A stretch of 64,000 nt of DNA. Origin: Flavobacterium fluviale (GTDB lineage: Bacteria; Bacteroidota; Bacteroidia; Flavobacteriales; Flavobacteriaceae). This document shows positions 7,892 to 18,500 of this stretch, one piece after another; the stretch's first letter is position 1; the number at the start of each line of letters is the position of its first letter. Under the pieces are notes generated by a model. The model searched no databases and was not told where the DNA came from. It worked only from the letters and a program-made list of their open reading frames with translations. Location of the stretch: positions 1,302,001 to 1,366,000 of the forward strand of contig NZ_CP030261.1 of the NCBI RefSeq assembly GCF_003312915.1, read 5' to 3'. The position numbers and the translations under genes were made by a program.

Positions 7892-8458
7892 TTATGCTTC
7901 AGTTGTTTCGTTATTCTCTTCAGCAGCAGGAGCTTCTTCAGTTGCAGCTTCAACTTCAGCAACTTCTTCTTCAACTGCAGGAGTTGCAGCAGCGATAGCA
8001 TCAGCTTCAGCCTGAGCTGCAGCAGCTAAACGTTTAGCATTAACTTCTTTTTCAGCTTTTAAAGCTTTAGCTTTAACATCAGCTTGTGCTTTTGATAAAC
8101 CATCTTTTTTAGCATCAACTTTTCCTGCTTTAGACTCTAACCAAGCCGCTAATTTAGCGTCAGCCTGCTCTTGAGTTAAAGCTCCTTTACGGATACCTCC
8201 ATCAAGGTGGTGTTTCAATAAAGCACCTTTGTAAGAAAGGATTGCTCTAGCAGTATCAGTTGGTTGTGCACCATTGTGTAACCATTTAACTGCGCTGTCA
8301 AGGTTTAACTCAACAGTTGCTGGGTTTGTGTTTGGATTGTAAGTACCGATTTTCTCTAAGTATTTACCATCTCTTTTTGAGCGTGCATCTGCAGCTACAA
8401 CCCAGTAAAAAGGTTTTCCTTTTTTACCGTGTCTTTGTAATCTAATTTTTACTGACAT
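7892..8458 (-). CDS. rpsP: 30S ribosomal protein S16 with long C-terminal tail
   Basis: The first 80 residues are ribosomal protein S16 (SVKIRLQRHGKKGKPFYWVV, then DARSKRDGKYLEKIGTYNP). The protein is 188 residues long, roughly twice the usual bacterial S16 (80-90). The extra part is helical, first Lys/Ala-rich (about 95-150) and then Ala/Glu-rich and acidic to the end. Such tails are seen in Bacteroidetes S16 proteins; their role is not known to me. The gene leads the rpsP-rimM operon. A TAnnTTTG box lies 50 bp upstream. Confidence 0.96.
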   Translation of the reverse strand: MSVKIRLQRHGKKGKPFYWVVAADARSKRDGKYLEKIGTYNPNTNPATVELNLDSAVKWLHNGAQPTDTARAILSYKGALLKHHLDGGIRKGALTQEQADAKLAAWLESKAGKVDAKKDGLSKAQADVKAKALKAEKEVNAKRLAAAAQAEADAIAAATPAVEEEVAEVEAATEEAPAAEENNETTEA

Positions 8459-8507
8459 AATCTTGTGATTAAATTTTGAGGTACTCGACCTCTGTTAATT
8501 AAGGGCG

Positions 8508-8543
8508 CAAAGATATAATTTTTTTATAAATAATACGTTTCAA
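8508..8543 (-). promoter_or_regulatory. Candidate promoter of rpsP-rimM
   Basis: On the minus strand TATCTTTG (8515-8508) matches the Bacteroidetes -7 consensus TAnnTTTG. A TTG lies 25 bases upstream (8543-8541), longer than the usual spacing of about 19-23, so only the -7 box is well supported. Confidence 0.45.
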
Positions 8544-8603
8544 AAAGTATTAAATATCTTTAAGATATTTTTTTATCATTTTTTTGGCTTTTTTTAGTTT
8601 TAT

Positions 8604-8639
8604 TTTGAAACATTAATTACTCTCAATGCGGTATTTTTG
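8604..8639 (+). promoter_or_regulatory. Candidate promoter of the lipoprotein gene at 8658
   Basis: TATTTTTG (8632-8639) matches TAnnTTTG and TTTG (8604-8607) could be the -33 element, 24 bases away, slightly long. The start codon follows 19 bases after the -7 box. Confidence 0.45.
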
Positions 8640-8657
8640 TGCCAAATTCATCCTCAC

Positions 8658-9146
8658 ATGAAAAAATACTTTTACTTTTTATCATTTTTGCTTTTATTCA
8701 CATCCTGTGCTGACGAAATCAGATTCAATAATCCAGCTTTTCAAACCTTAAAGGATAACACCTTTTGGAGGGCTCAAATTTATAAAGCAGGAGCAGAAGC
8801 AAACGGTGTTTTTATTATTGAAGGTTCTTTAGGCTATGAAAAAATCAGTTTTCAGATTCCTTCACCAGCTCAAAAAACATATATTTTAGGTGTAGATGAT
8901 GTTACAAAAGCATCATGCGAAAGTACTTTTTCTGGGCAGGAAACAGTATTTACTACAGGAGCAGGAAAAGGCAGCGGTCAAATTATAGTTACGGAATACA
9001 ATACAGCTGAAAAGACTATTTCTGGAACATTTAAATTTACGGCAGTTAATGTTGACCCTGTGGCAGAAAAACAAGAAATGCATTTTACAGAAGGTGTTTT
9101 TCATAAAATCCCAGTTTCTTCTGAGTCTAATTTTACCACAGACTAA
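8658..9146 (+). CDS. Putative lipoprotein, DUF6252-like
   Basis: A 162-residue exported protein. ATG 8658 is chosen over the upstream in-frame ATG at 8637 because it gives a clean lipoprotein signal (MKKYFYFLSFLLLFTSC) with the lipid-accepting Cys at residue 17, and because the upstream ATG lies inside the promoter box. The rest is predicted beta-rich, with GTFKFTA near the end, and resembles the small Bacteroidetes DUF6252 lipoproteins. The function is unknown. The gene is monocistronic, diverges from rpsP and is followed by the RRM gene. Confidence 0.75.
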   Translation: MKKYFYFLSFLLLFTSCADEIRFNNPAFQTLKDNTFWRAQIYKAGAEANGVFIIEGSLGYEKISFQIPSPAQKTYILGVDDVTKASCESTFSGQETVFTTGAGKGSGQIIVTEYNTAEKTISGTFKFTAVNVDPVAEKQEMHFTEGVFHKIPVSSESNFTTD

Positions 9147-9227
9147 GTTCTACGCTGTATTTTCATTTTTAAATCAAAATAAAAACATAAATAAACTAAT
9201 ATATAGTAGATTACAAAATAATAAGAC

Positions 9228-9235
9228 TACATTTG
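9228..9235 (+). promoter_or_regulatory. Candidate -7 box of the RRM protein gene
   Basis: TACATTTG matches TAnnTTTG and lies 23 bases before ATG 9259. No good -33 TTG is seen at the usual distance. Confidence 0.4.
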
Positions 9236-9258
9236 CTTATTATTATAAATAAATATCT

Positions 9259-9606
9259 ATGAATATTTTTGTTGGAAGCCTTCCATTCAGTATTGAGGAA
9301 GCAGATTTAAGAGAGTCTTTTGAGGCTTATGGAACAGTTGACTCTGTTAAAATTATTACTGATAAATTTACTGGAAGAAGTAAAGGCTTTGGTTTTGTTG
9401 AAATGCCAAATGATAGCGAAGCTCAGAAAGCTATCGACGAATTGAATGGTGCTGTTGTTTCAGGACGTACAATCGTTGTAAACAAGTCTGAACCGAAACC
9501 AGAAGGCGAAAGAAGAAGTTTTAATAACAACCGTGGAGGTGATTCTCGTGGAAGTTATGGAAACAACCGTGGAGGAAATGACCGCGGAAACAGAGGAGGA
9601 TATTAA
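9259..9606 (+). CDS. RNA-binding protein with RRM domain
   Basis: A 115-residue protein. Residues 1-78 form one RNA recognition motif: RNP2 is NIFVGSL at the start and RNP1 is KGFGFVEM (about residues 41-48). The tail (80-115) is Gly/Arg/Asn-rich with RGG-like repeats (NNRGG, RGSYG, NRGGY), like the cold-inducible glycine-rich RRM proteins found in Bacteroidetes and cyanobacteria. It probably binds single-stranded RNA, perhaps in cold or stress adaptation. It is a single gene with its own promoter box and a strong terminator. Confidence 0.93.
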   Translation: MNIFVGSLPFSIEEADLRESFEAYGTVDSVKIITDKFTGRSKGFGFVEMPNDSEAQKAIDELNGAVVSGRTIVVNKSEPKPEGERRSFNNNRGGDSRGSYGNNRGGNDRGNRGGY

Positions 9607-9626
9607 TATTTTTTTTCTACAATATA

Positions 9627-9658
9627 AAAGGGATCAACGCAAGTTGATCCCTTTTTTT
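9627..9658 (+). terminator. Terminator after the RRM gene
   Basis: AAAGGGATCAAC (9627-9638) and GTTGATCCCTTT (9643-9654) form a 12-bp stem with loop GCAA, followed by T's. Confidence 0.92.
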
Positions 9659-9661
9659 GTT

Positions 9662-9716
9662 TAAAGTTTAAAGTTTCAAGTTCGAGCAACTTGGAACTTT
9701 AAACCTGAAACAAAAA
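9662..9716. repeat. AAGTTTCAAGTT-type imperfect palindrome
   Basis: AAGTTTCAAGTT and AACTTGGAACTT pair almost perfectly around CGAGC; flanking TTTAAAG/CTTTAAA extends the stem. The AAGTTTCAAG/CCTGAAAC vocabulary recurs at 46855-46944. Confidence 0.6.
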
Positions 9717-9724
9717 TTAACTAA

Positions 9725-10780
9725 TTATACATTCGCAACTAACCAGTCACCAACTTCTTTAGTGCCGTATGCTTTGCCTCCATTAGCTAGATCTTCGGTA
9801 ACTACTCCTGCTTCTAGAGCCTTGTTTACTGCATCTCTCATTGCTTTTCCTTCTTCCATCAATCCGAAGTTTTCGAACATCATGGCAGCAGATAAAATAG
9901 TAGCCATTGGGTTTGCTATGTTCAATCCTGTAGCTTGTGGGTAAGAACCGTGAATAGGTTCAAACAAAGACACTTCAGCTCCCATAGAAGCAGAAGGCAT
10001 TAATCCCATTGAACCTGAAATTACAGAAGCTTCATCTGTTAAAATGTCTCCAAATAAGTTTTCGGTAATCAATACATCATAAGAGTTTGGCCATTGTACC
10101 AAACGCATAGCAACAGCATCAACAAATTCGTAGCTCACTTCAACCTCTGGATAATCTTTTTCCATTGCCTGAACTGTTTCTCTCCATAAACGTGAAGTTT
10201 CTAGAACGTTAGCTTTGTCAACGCAGCATAATTTTTTAGAACGTGTCATTGCTAATTCGAAACCTTTTTTAGCCAAACGCTGTACTTCAGCTCTTGTGTA
10301 AACACAATTGTCAAAAGCAGTATCGCCATTGTCTCTTCTTCCTTTTTCACCAAAGTAAATACCGCCAGTTAATTCTCTTAAGAAAACTAAGTCAGTTCCT
10401 TCAATTCTTTCTCTTTTTAATGGAGATTTATCTAATAACGAAGGGAATGTAAAAGTTGGTCTTACGTTTGCGAATAAACCTAATGCTTTACGCATTTTTA
10501 ATAAACCTTGTTCTGGCCTTACAGGTGCAGAAGGATCGTTATCGTATTTAGGGTGGCCAATTGCTCCAAAAAGAACTGCATCAGCATTTTTACAAACTTC
10601 ATGTGTTGCATCTGGATAAGGTTCGCCTACTGCATCAATTGCAGCTGCACCAGTTAAAGCTGGTTTCCAAGTGATTTCATGTCCGAATTTTTGAGCAATA
10701 GCATCAGATACTTTTACAGCTTCATTGATTACTTCAGGTCCGATTCCGTCTCCGGCTAAAAGGGCTATGTTTAATTTCAT
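9725..10780 (-). CDS. leuB: 3-isopropylmalate dehydrogenase
   Basis: A 351-residue member of the isocitrate/isopropylmalate dehydrogenase family. It oxidatively decarboxylates 3-isopropylmalate with NAD in leucine synthesis. Seen: N-terminal [11 protein letters not shown], the substrate loop LGLFANVRP, the Arg-containing [15 protein letters not shown], and the metal/NAD segment [15 protein letters not shown] with [10 protein letters not shown]. The length matches the family. It is the last gene of leuC-leuD-leuA-leuB, separated from leuA by a 160-bp repeat-filled gap. Confidence 0.97.
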   Translation of the reverse strand: MKLNIALLAGDGIGPEVINEAVKVSDAIAQKFGHEITWKPALTGAAAIDAVGEPYPDATHEVCKNADAVLFGAIGHPKYDNDPSAPVRPEQGLLKMRKALGLFANVRPTFTFPSLLDKSPLKRERIEGTDLVFLRELTGGIYFGEKGRRDNGDTAFDNCVYTRAEVQRLAKKGFELAMTRSKKLCCVDKANVLETSRLWRETVQAMEKDYPEVEVSYEFVDAVAMRLVQWPNSYDVLITENLFGDILTDEASVISGSMGLMPSASMGAEVSLFEPIHGSYPQATGLNIANPMATILSAAMMFENFGLMEEGKAMRDAVNKALEAGVVTEDLANGGKAYGTKEVGDWLVANV

Positions 10781-10792
10781 TCTATTTGTTAT

Positions 10793-10941
10793 TTAAGATT
10801 CTAAGGTTCTGAGTTGCTAAGATTCTAAGTTTTTTATTCTTAGTAATTTAGTTTTTTTAAAAGGTCCTAAGGTTCCGAGTTGCTAAGATTCTAAGGTCAA
10901 AGAAAAATCTTAGAACCTCAGAACCTTAGTCTCTTAGCACC
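10793..10941. repeat. TTCTAAGGTTCTGAGTTGCTAAG-type repeat between leuA and leuB
   Basis: Repeated words (GATTCTAAGGTTC, GAGTTGCTAAGATTCTAAG) occur in direct and inverted form. For example AAGGTTCCGAGTTGCTAAG near 10871 faces CTTAGAACCTCAGAACCTTAG near 10908. The array forms a long imperfect hairpin within the operon. Confidence 0.7.
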
Positions 10942-12462
10942 TTAGGCTATTACATTAAGCATTTTCTGCGTTGCAATAATCGCTGCAACAGTTTGATCAG
11001 AGTCTAATCCGCGGGTTTTGAATTCTTTTCCGTTGTTGACCCATGTGATAATGGTTTCGCACAACGCATCAGAACTACTTCCTGGCGGGATTCTTACTGC
11101 GTAATCAATTAGTTTTGGAAGTGTTAGTTTTTTGCTTTTATAGATTTTGGATAAAGCATTCATAAAAGCATCAAACTGACCGTCTCCCTGTGCATTTTCT
11201 TCGATGATTTCCTCACCAAATTTTAAACACAAAGTGGTTGACGGACGCATTCCTTTTGAGTGTACTAATATATAGGATTCGATTTTTATTTTTTCTTCGT
11301 AAGTATGACTGTCCAGAACATCTGAAATAATGTATGGAAGGTCTTCTTTAGTAACAGTTTCTTTTTTGTCGCCCAGTTCGATAATTCTTTGGGTAACCAA
11401 TTTTAGATCTTCATTGTTTAGTTTTAAACCTAATTCCTGAAGATTCTTTTCGATATTGGCTTTTCCAGAAGTTTTTCCGAGAGCATATTTTCTTTTTCTT
11501 CCAAAACGCTCTGGAAGAAGATCATTAAAATATAAATTGTTTTTATTGTCTCCATCAGCGTGAATTCCAGCTGTCTGCGTAAAAACATTGTCACCTACAA
11601 TTGGCTTATTGGCAGGGATTCTGTAACCTGTAAAAGTTTCCACTAATTTACTGACAGTATATAAAGACGTCTCCTTAATATTGATGCTTACTTCTGGCAG
11701 ATAATCGTTTATAACAGCGACAGTACTTTCGAGAGGTGCATTTCCAGCGCGTTCTCCCATTCCGTTTACTGTTACGTGCAGTCCGTTTACTCCAGCTTTT
11801 ATGGCTTCCATGACATTAGCGATACTTAAATCGTAATCGTTATGAGCGTGAAAATCAAAATGAATCTGCGGATATTTTGTTCTAATTTTCGAAATAAATT
11901 CAAAAGTCAAGGACGGAATTAAAACGCCTAAAGTATCTGGAAGTAAAATTCTTTTTACAGGCTGCGCTGCTAGAAAATCCAGGAATTGAAAAACATAATC
12001 AGGAGAATTTCGCATTCCGTTGCTCCAGTCTTCTAAATAAACATTCGTTTCAATATTGTTTTCTTTAGCTAAAGCGATGATCTGGGCGATTTCAGAAAAA
12101 TGCTGTTCTGGTGTCTTTTTTAATTGATGTGTTAAGTGGTTCATTGAACCTTTGGTTAACAAATTCTGCACTTTGGCGCCGGCTTTTTTCATCCAATCAA
12201 TTGAAACACCTCCGTCAACAAAAGAAAGTACTTCAATTCTGTCAATGTAACCGCGTTCTTCAGCCCATGAAGTAATACCTTTTACGGCTTGAAATTCTCC
12301 TTCGCTCACGCGTGCCGAAGCAATTTCGATTCTATCAATATTTAGTTCTTCCAGCAATAATTGCGCAATGGTTAGTTTTTCTGCAGCAGAAAAAGATACT
12401 CCTGAGGTCTGTTCACCATCACGAAGCGTCGTATCCATTATTTCAATTTTTCTTTTTTCCAT
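10942..12462 (-). CDS. leuA: 2-isopropylmalate synthase family enzyme (LeuA/CimA-like)
   Basis: A 506-residue HMGL-like acyltransferase that condenses acetyl-CoA with a 2-oxo acid. The TIM barrel starts with MDTTLRDGEQTSGVSF; metal-binding HAHNDYDLSIAN and GMGERAGNAPLE follow near 205 and 235. A LeuA-type regulatory dimer domain fills about 385-500. Its place between leuD and leuB argues for the leucine pathway. However, the sequence is of the long type-2 or citramalate-synthase-like group, so citramalate synthase activity is a real alternative. It starts about 240 bp after leuD, across another repeat. Confidence 0.85.
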   Translation of the reverse strand: MEKRKIEIMDTTLRDGEQTSGVSFSAAEKLTIAQLLLEELNIDRIEIASARVSEGEFQAVKGITSWAEERGYIDRIEVLSFVDGGVSIDWMKKAGAKVQNLLTKGSMNHLTHQLKKTPEQHFSEIAQIIALAKENNIETNVYLEDWSNGMRNSPDYVFQFLDFLAAQPVKRILLPDTLGVLIPSLTFEFISKIRTKYPQIHFDFHAHNDYDLSIANVMEAIKAGVNGLHVTVNGMGERAGNAPLESTVAVINDYLPEVSINIKETSLYTVSKLVETFTGYRIPANKPIVGDNVFTQTAGIHADGDNKNNLYFNDLLPERFGRKRKYALGKTSGKANIEKNLQELGLKLNNEDLKLVTQRIIELGDKKETVTKEDLPYIISDVLDSHTYEEKIKIESYILVHSKGMRPSTTLCLKFGEEIIEENAQGDGQFDAFMNALSKIYKSKKLTLPKLIDYAVRIPPGSSSDALCETIITWVNNGKEFKTRGLDSDQTVAAIIATQKMLNVIA

Positions 12463-12507
12463 ATTGATGTTTCTAACGGGTGGAATATTTTTAATATCCC
12501 TGTTTTA

Positions 12508-12680
12508 ATTTTGACGCTGATTTTACGGATTCGCTTTGCGAAGACGCTGATAAAACGGATTTTTTATATTGAATAGAATAAAATCCGTGTCAATCCGCGC
12601 TTTTGCGAAAGCAAATCAGTTTCATCCGCGTCTTATTATTCTAGAAAGACCCGACTGGTCTTTGAATCCTGTCGGGTCTA
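12508..12680. repeat. GACGCTGATTTTACGGATT-type repeat plus CCCGAC hairpin between leuD and leuA
   Basis: The words GACGCTGAT..ACGGATT, AAAATCCGTGTCAATCCGCG and GCGAAAGCAAATCAG form an imperfect palindrome. A separate hairpin, GACCCGACTGG facing CCTGTCGGGTC (about 12647-12678), belongs to the CCCGACAGG family. Confidence 0.65.
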
Positions 12681-12702
12681 ATATCCTGAATGAGATTTCT
12701 AT

Positions 12703-13299
12703 TTAGTAAGGAAGTTTATCAGCAAAAGCTTTAATATCTTCTTTCATATCTTGTAAATAATCAATGTCATCAAAACCATTGATCATATTGTTCTTTTTGT
12801 AACCGTTGATAGCAAAAGATTCTTGCTGACCAGTTGCCAATAAGGTAATAGTTTGGTTTGGAAGATTAATTTCTAGTTCTGTTTTAGGATCAGCTTCAAT
12901 AGCTTTGAAGATATTTTCCAAAAACTCTGGACTGATTTGTACTGGTAAAACTCCAATATTCAAACAGTTTCCTTTAAAGATATCTGCAAAGAAACTAGAA
13001 ACTACAGCACGGAATCCGTAATCGTAAACTGCCCACGCAGCGTGCTCTCTAGAAGATCCTGAACCAAAGTTTTTTCCTCCAACAAGGATTTTTCCGCTGT
13101 AAGTTGAATCGTTTAAAACGAAATCAGCTTTTGGAGTATCGTCTCCGTTGTATCTCCAGTCTCTAAAAAGATTGTCTCCAAAACCTTCACGTTTTGTAGC
13201 TTTTAAGAAACGAGCTGGAATGATTTGATCTGTATCTACGTTCTCAATTGGCAGCGGCACTGCACTGCTGGTAAGTATATTAAATTTATCGTATGCCAT
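12703..13299 (-). CDS. leuD: 3-isopropylmalate dehydratase small subunit
   Basis: A 198-residue swivel-domain subunit of isopropylmalate isomerase. It shows the family markers [14 protein letters not shown] near the N-terminus, [18 protein letters not shown] (about 75-92) and [10 protein letters not shown] (about 113-122). It works with LeuC to isomerise 2- to 3-isopropylmalate. It lies downstream of leuC on the same strand, across a 178-bp palindromic repeat. Confidence 0.97.
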   Translation of the reverse strand: MAYDKFNILTSSAVPLPIENVDTDQIIPARFLKATKREGFGDNLFRDWRYNGDDTPKADFVLNDSTYSGKILVGGKNFGSGSSREHAAWAVYDYGFRAVVSSFFADIFKGNCLNIGVLPVQISPEFLENIFKAIEADPKTELEINLPNQTITLLATGQQESFAINGYKKNNMINGFDDIDYLQDMKEDIKAFADKLPY

Positions 13300-13307
13300 T
13301 TTTGTTT

Positions 13308-13472
13308 TTGCTTTAGGCTGTTTTCTGCTTTAGGCTATAAGCTGTATGCTTTAAGCTTTTTGCACAGCGTTTATTTTTTATTTGCTTTAGGTTATAAGCT
13401 TTAAGCTTTTCTCTACAGCAATGTTTTTGTATTAGTTTTTCAGCTTAAAGCCTATTGCTTATAGCTTACAGC
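13308..13472. repeat. GCTTTAGGCTATAAGC-type repeat between leuC and leuD
   Basis: Multiple copies of GCTTTAGG.TATAAGC and TTTAAGCTTT occur on one side, and CAGCTTAAAGCC, TTGCTTATAGCTTACAGC on the other. Together they form a long imperfect hairpin. It is distinct in sequence from the repeats in the other leu junctions. Confidence 0.7.
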
Positions 13473-13477
13473 GGGAA

Positions 13478-14872
13478 TTAAAATAATTCCCTTGGATCTG
13501 TTAGTTTTCCTGTAACCGCAGCTGCAGCAGCCATAATTGGACTTGCAAGAAGCGTTCTTGAACCAGGACCTTGACGGCCTTCAAAGTTTCTGTTTGAAGT
13601 ACTTACGGCGTATTTTCCAGCAGGAACTTTATCATCGTTCATTGCTAAACAAGCAGAACAACCCGGCTGACGTAATACGAAACCAGCTTCAGTCAGGATA
13701 TCTAAAATTCCTTCTTCTTTAATCTGCGCTTCAACAACGTGAGAACCTGGAACTAACCAAGCGGTAACATTATCTGCTTTTTTTCTTCCTTTTACAATTT
13801 CAGCGAAAGCTCTAAAATCTTCAATACGTCCGTTTGTACAACTTCCTAAGAAAACATAATCAATTGGTTTTCCAATCATCACATCATCTTCGTGGAAGCC
13901 CATGTAAGCCAAAGATTTTTTATACGTTTCCTCACCGCCTTCAACTTGGTTGGCATTCGGAATATGTTTTGTGATACCAATTCCCATTCCAGGGTTTGTA
14001 CCATAAGTAATCATAGGTTCGATATCTTCCGCTTTGATGTTTAATTCGGCATCAAACACAGCATCAGCATCCGTTTTAAGAGTTTTCCAATATTCAACAG
14101 CTTTTGTCCAAGCTTCTCCTTTTGGAGCATATAATCTTCCTTCAAGAAAATCGAAAGTAGTTTGGTCCGGAGCAATCATTCCGCCGCGAGCACCCATCTC
14201 GATACTTAAGTTACAAACTGTCATACGGCCTTCCATAGTCATGTTTTCAAAAACATCACCAGCATATTCAACAAAATATCCTGTTCCTCCAGAAGTAGTT
14301 AATTGAGCGATAATATAAAGTGCAACGTCTTTTGGACCAACACCTTTGCTTAATTGACCATTTACGTTAATACGCATTTTCTTTGGTTTAGGCTGCATAA
14401 TACATTGAGTAGAAAGCACCATTTCAACCTCAGAAGTTCCTATACCAAAAGCAATAGCTCCAAAAGCACCGTGAGTAGACGTATGCGAATCACCACATAC
14501 AATAGTAGCACCTGGCAAAGTAATTCCGTTTTCAGGACCAACTACGTGTACAATTCCATTTTTTTGATGACCTAATCCCCAGTGAGAAATTCCGTATTCG
14601 ATTGCATTGTCTTCAAGAGCTTTAAGCTGGTTTGCAGAAAGCGGATCCTGAACTGGTAAATGTTGGTTTATGGTTGGTGTATTGTGATCTGCGGTTGCAA
14701 AAGTACGTTCTGGATATAATACGTTTACGCCTCTTGATTTTAATCCTAAAAAAGCAACAGGACTCGTAACTTCATGAATGAAATGACGGTCAATAAAAAA
14801 CACATCTGGTCCATCTTCAATTTTACGCACTACATGTGAATCCCATACTTTGTCAAATAATGTCTTACTCAT
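13478..14872 (-). CDS. leuC: 3-isopropylmalate dehydratase large subunit
   Basis: A 464-residue aconitase-family protein. The three cysteine ligands of the 4Fe-4S cluster are visible: one in [12 protein letters not shown] (about 349) and two in [10 protein letters not shown] (about 409 and 412). The N-terminal KVWDSHVV and [19 protein letters not shown] are also diagnostic. The enzyme isomerises 2-isopropylmalate in leucine synthesis. It is the first gene of the leuCDAB cluster and has a well-formed Bacteroidetes promoter about 60 bp upstream. Confidence 0.97.
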   Translation of the reverse strand: MSKTLFDKVWDSHVVRKIEDGPDVFFIDRHFIHEVTSPVAFLGLKSRGVNVLYPERTFATADHNTPTINQHLPVQDPLSANQLKALEDNAIEYGISHWGLGHQKNGIVHVVGPENGITLPGATIVCGDSHTSTHGAFGAIAFGIGTSEVEMVLSTQCIMQPKPKKMRINVNGQLSKGVGPKDVALYIIAQLTTSGGTGYFVEYAGDVFENMTMEGRMTVCNLSIEMGARGGMIAPDQTTFDFLEGRLYAPKGEAWTKAVEYWKTLKTDADAVFDAELNIKAEDIEPMITYGTNPGMGIGITKHIPNANQVEGGEETYKKSLAYMGFHEDDVMIGKPIDYVFLGSCTNGRIEDFRAFAEIVKGRKKADNVTAWLVPGSHVVEAQIKEEGILDILTEAGFVLRQPGCSACLAMNDDKVPAGKYAVSTSNRNFEGRQGPGSRTLLASPIMAAAAAVTGKLTDPRELF

Positions 14873-14937
14873 TTTTTATTTTTTTTAATTGTAATTTCTA
14901 TAACCACAGCAATCTCCTGTTCATTATAATAGCAAAA

Positions 14938-14967
14938 CAAAAGTAAAAAAAGATAGAAAGGCGTCAA
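14938..14967 (-). promoter_or_regulatory. Promoter of leuC
   Basis: On the minus strand TTG (14967-14965), 19 bases, then TACTTTTG (14945-14938) fits the Bacteroidetes -33/-7 consensus TTG-N19-TAnnTTTG. Transcription would begin near 14931, about 60 bases before the leuC start codon. Confidence 0.7.
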
Positions 14968-15533
14968 TTTCAATATTTCATTATATACGATACCCAAACT
15001 AAATTACAAATTGCGAAAGCGCTTTTATGTATTAAAATTTGACAGAAAAATGATAAAGAAATTGATTTCGGTTTTCTTTTTCGGCTTTAATTTTCCTTGA
15101 TTGTTTTTTGTTTTAATAGTTTGCAAATTTATCTTAAAATCACTATAAAATATAAGGTTTATTTTGAAAAAATGTAACAAATTGGGTAAAAATAGTAATA
15201 ATTGTTAGTTTTGATTTCTTTTGCAAATGAGTACTTTTTTGAATTTTGTACGCTTTTAATGGAGTTTTTGGGTCGCTATTTAGACTCAATAAAACGTCTA
15301 AATACTACGACATCCAAGAAGTGTATTTTTATGAAATTTTATGAATTTTAAGAGAAAGACTGAGTAGTTAATAAGAATGTCTTTTTAAGAAATTATCCAT
15401 TTTCTATCTCCAAAAAAAGCGTAAATTTGAATTCTCTCCATAATTTACAAAGCGATTTTTTACGTTCCATATAATCAGATGGTTATATTGGAAAAGTTTG
15501 GAATTTGGAATTTAATTTTTGCTATTTAAACGT
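14968..15533. other. Long intergenic region between leuC and dnaE
   Basis: No gene is supported here. It holds a 10-bp perfect palindrome AAAGCGCTTT (15016-15025), possibly an operator; a -7-like TAAATTTG (15422-15429) on the plus strand with no -33 partner; the dyad GTAAATT/AATTTAC (15421-15448); and one TTTGGAATTTGGAATTTA repeat copy at 15497-15513, right before dnaE. Confidence 0.4.
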
Positions 15534-18500
15534 ATGTATTTAATATTCGATACCGAAACAACCGGATTACCAAAACGCTGGGATGCCCCAATAACCGATT
15601 CTGATAACTGGCCTCGCTGTATACAGATCGCTTGGCAGCTGCATGATGAAATGGGACAGCTTATCGAACATCAGGATTACTTGGTAAAACCTGAAGGATT
15701 TAATATTCCGTATGATGCCGAACGTATCCATGGGATTTCCACTGAATTGGCTGAAGCCGATGGAATCTCGCTGGCTGAAGTTTTGGAGAAATTCAATATT
15801 GCTTTAAGCAAAACCAAATTCATTGTTGGTCAGAATTTAGGGTTCGACGTTAATATTATGGGCGCTGAATTTCATAGAATGGGTGTAGATTCTCCTATGA
15901 GTACAATGCCGGTTTTAGATACCTGTACAGAAGTTACCGCTTCCTTATTGCAGCTTCCTGGAGGGCGTGGAGGAAGATTCAAACTGCCAACCTTAACAGA
16001 ATTACACAGCTATCTTTTCAATCAGCCATTTGCGGAAGCGCACAACGCAACTGCCGACGTTGAGGCAACTACGCGTTGTTTCTTGGAATTGGTTAGAAGA
16101 GAAGTTTTTACAAAAGAAGAATTAGATGTTCCCAAGGAATATTTTAAAGAATTTCAAGATAGAAATCCGCAGGAATTTCCTTTAATTGGTTTAAAACACA
16201 TCAACTTAAAAGCGGCTTCTGAAAAAGTTAGGGAGCAAATCAAAGCTTTACAAGTTGATGATACTCCAGCTGTAGTTTCAGAATCTGATAAGGCAGATTT
16301 TAAAGCAGCAAAATTTGCGCATTTACACAATCATACACAGTTTTCGGTTCTCCAGTCAACTATCGGAATTGGAAATATTGTTGCGGCTGCTGCCAAAAAC
16401 GGAATGCCGGCCGTAGCTATGACCGATACTGGAAACATGATGGGAGCTTTTCACTTTGTAAGCGCCGTTATGAACCACAACAAAGCAGCATCTGGAAAAA
16501 ATAAAGCTTTGGTCGAAGCTGGTGAAGAACCAACTGAGACTGAGGTAAAACCAATCGTTGGCTGTGAATTTAATATTTGTGAAAATCATTTAGATAAAAG
16601 CAAGAAAGACAATGGTTATCAGGTAGTTTTACTGGCGAAAAATAAATCTGGTTATCATAATTTGGCCAAAATGGCTTCGATTGCCTATACCGAAGGATTT
16701 TATTATGTCCCGAGAATTGACCGCAAAATTGTGGAACAATACAAAGGAGATATCATGGTTTTGTCTGGGAATTTATACGGAGAGATTCCGAGTAAAATCT
16801 TGAACATTGGTGAAAACCAAGCCGAAGAAGCTTTGATTTGGTGGAAAGAACAATTTGGCGAAGATTTCTATTTAGAAGTAATGCGCCACAATCAGGAAGA
16901 TGAAAATCGTGTCAACAAAACCCTGATTGAGTTTTCGCAAAAACATAGTGTCAAATTAATTGCCACAAATAATACGTATTATTTAAAGAAAGAAGATGCC
17001 AATGCGCACGATATTTTGCTTTGTGTAAAAGATGGTGAAAAGCAGGCAACACCAATTGGACGTGGGCGCGGCTATCGCTACGGACTTCCAAATCAGGAAT
17101 ATTATTTCAAGTCGGAAGAAGAGATGAAAAAACTCTTTGCCGATCTGCCAGAAGCGATTATCAATATACAGGAGATTATAGATAAGGTTGAAGGATACTC
17201 ATTATATCGTGATGTATTGCTTCCAAAGTTTGACATTCCTGAAGAATTTTATGTTGCCGAAGATGAAGCAGATGGCGGTGTAAGAGGGGAGAATAAATAC
17301 TTGAGACACCTTACTATGGAAGGTGCCAAAAGAAGATATGGCGAAATTACAGAATCGATTCAGGAACGTTTGGATTTTGAATTGTTAACGATTTCGAATT
17401 CTGGATATCCAGGTTACTTTTTGATCGTACAGGATTTCATCGCCGAGGCCAGAAAAATGGACGTATCGGTAGGTCCTGGGCGTGGTTCTGCAGCAGGTTC
17501 TGCGGTTGCTTACTGCCTCGGAATTACCAATATTGACCCAATTAAATACGATTTACTTTTTGAGCGTTTCCTTAATCCTGACCGTGTATCGATGCCCGAT
17601 ATTGATATCGACTTTGATGACGAGGGTCGTGGACGTGTAATGGATTATGTAATCAATAAATACGGACAAAAACAGGTGGCGCAGATTATTACTTATGGTA
17701 AAATGGCTACCAAATCGGCAATTCGTGATACCGCTCGTGTACTGGATTTACCGTTGTTTGAAGCCGATAGAATTGCCAAATTAATTCCAGGAATGATGCC
17801 GTCTAAATGGAATTTGGCGCGTTTTATTTCTGAAAGTGAAGAAGAGGTAAAAAAAGCACTTCGTTCTGACGAATTTGATAATGTAAAAGAATTAATCGCG
17901 ATTGCCAATGAAGATGATTTGGCAGGAGAGACGATTCAGCAGGCAAAAATCTTGGAAGGATCGATGCGTAATACTGGAATTCACGCCTGCGGGGTAATCA
18001 TTACACCGTCGGATATTACGAATTATGTTCCCGTTACAACCGCAAAAGATTCTGATTTATATGTAACTCAGTTTGATAACTCGGTTGCAGAAAGTGCCGG
18101 ACTGCTGAAAATGGACTTCTTGGGTCTAAAGACCCTTACGCTGATAAAAGATACCGTTAAACTGGTAAAATATAGAACAGGAATTGATTTAGATCCTGAC
18201 ACTTTTCCTATTGATGATGAGGAAACATATGCGCTTTTCCAAAGAGGTGAAACGGTTGGTATTTTCCAATACGAGTCACCTGGAATGCAGAAATACATGA
18301 AAGATCTGAAGCCAACGGTTTTTGGAGATTTAATTGCGATGAATGCACTTTATCGTCCAGGACCTTTGGAGTATATTCCGTCTTTCGTTCGAAGAAAAAA
18401 TGGTGACGAGGAAATCAAATACGATTTAGATGCCTGTGCCGAATATTTGTCTGAAACCTATGGAATTACGGTTTACCAAGAGCAGGTAATGCTTTTGTCT

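Noticed and set aside
14873..15533. Leader peptide or riboswitch controlling leuC
   Set aside because: No Leu-codon-rich short ORF with alternative hairpins and no known leucine riboswitch pattern is visible; only a plain promoter is supported.
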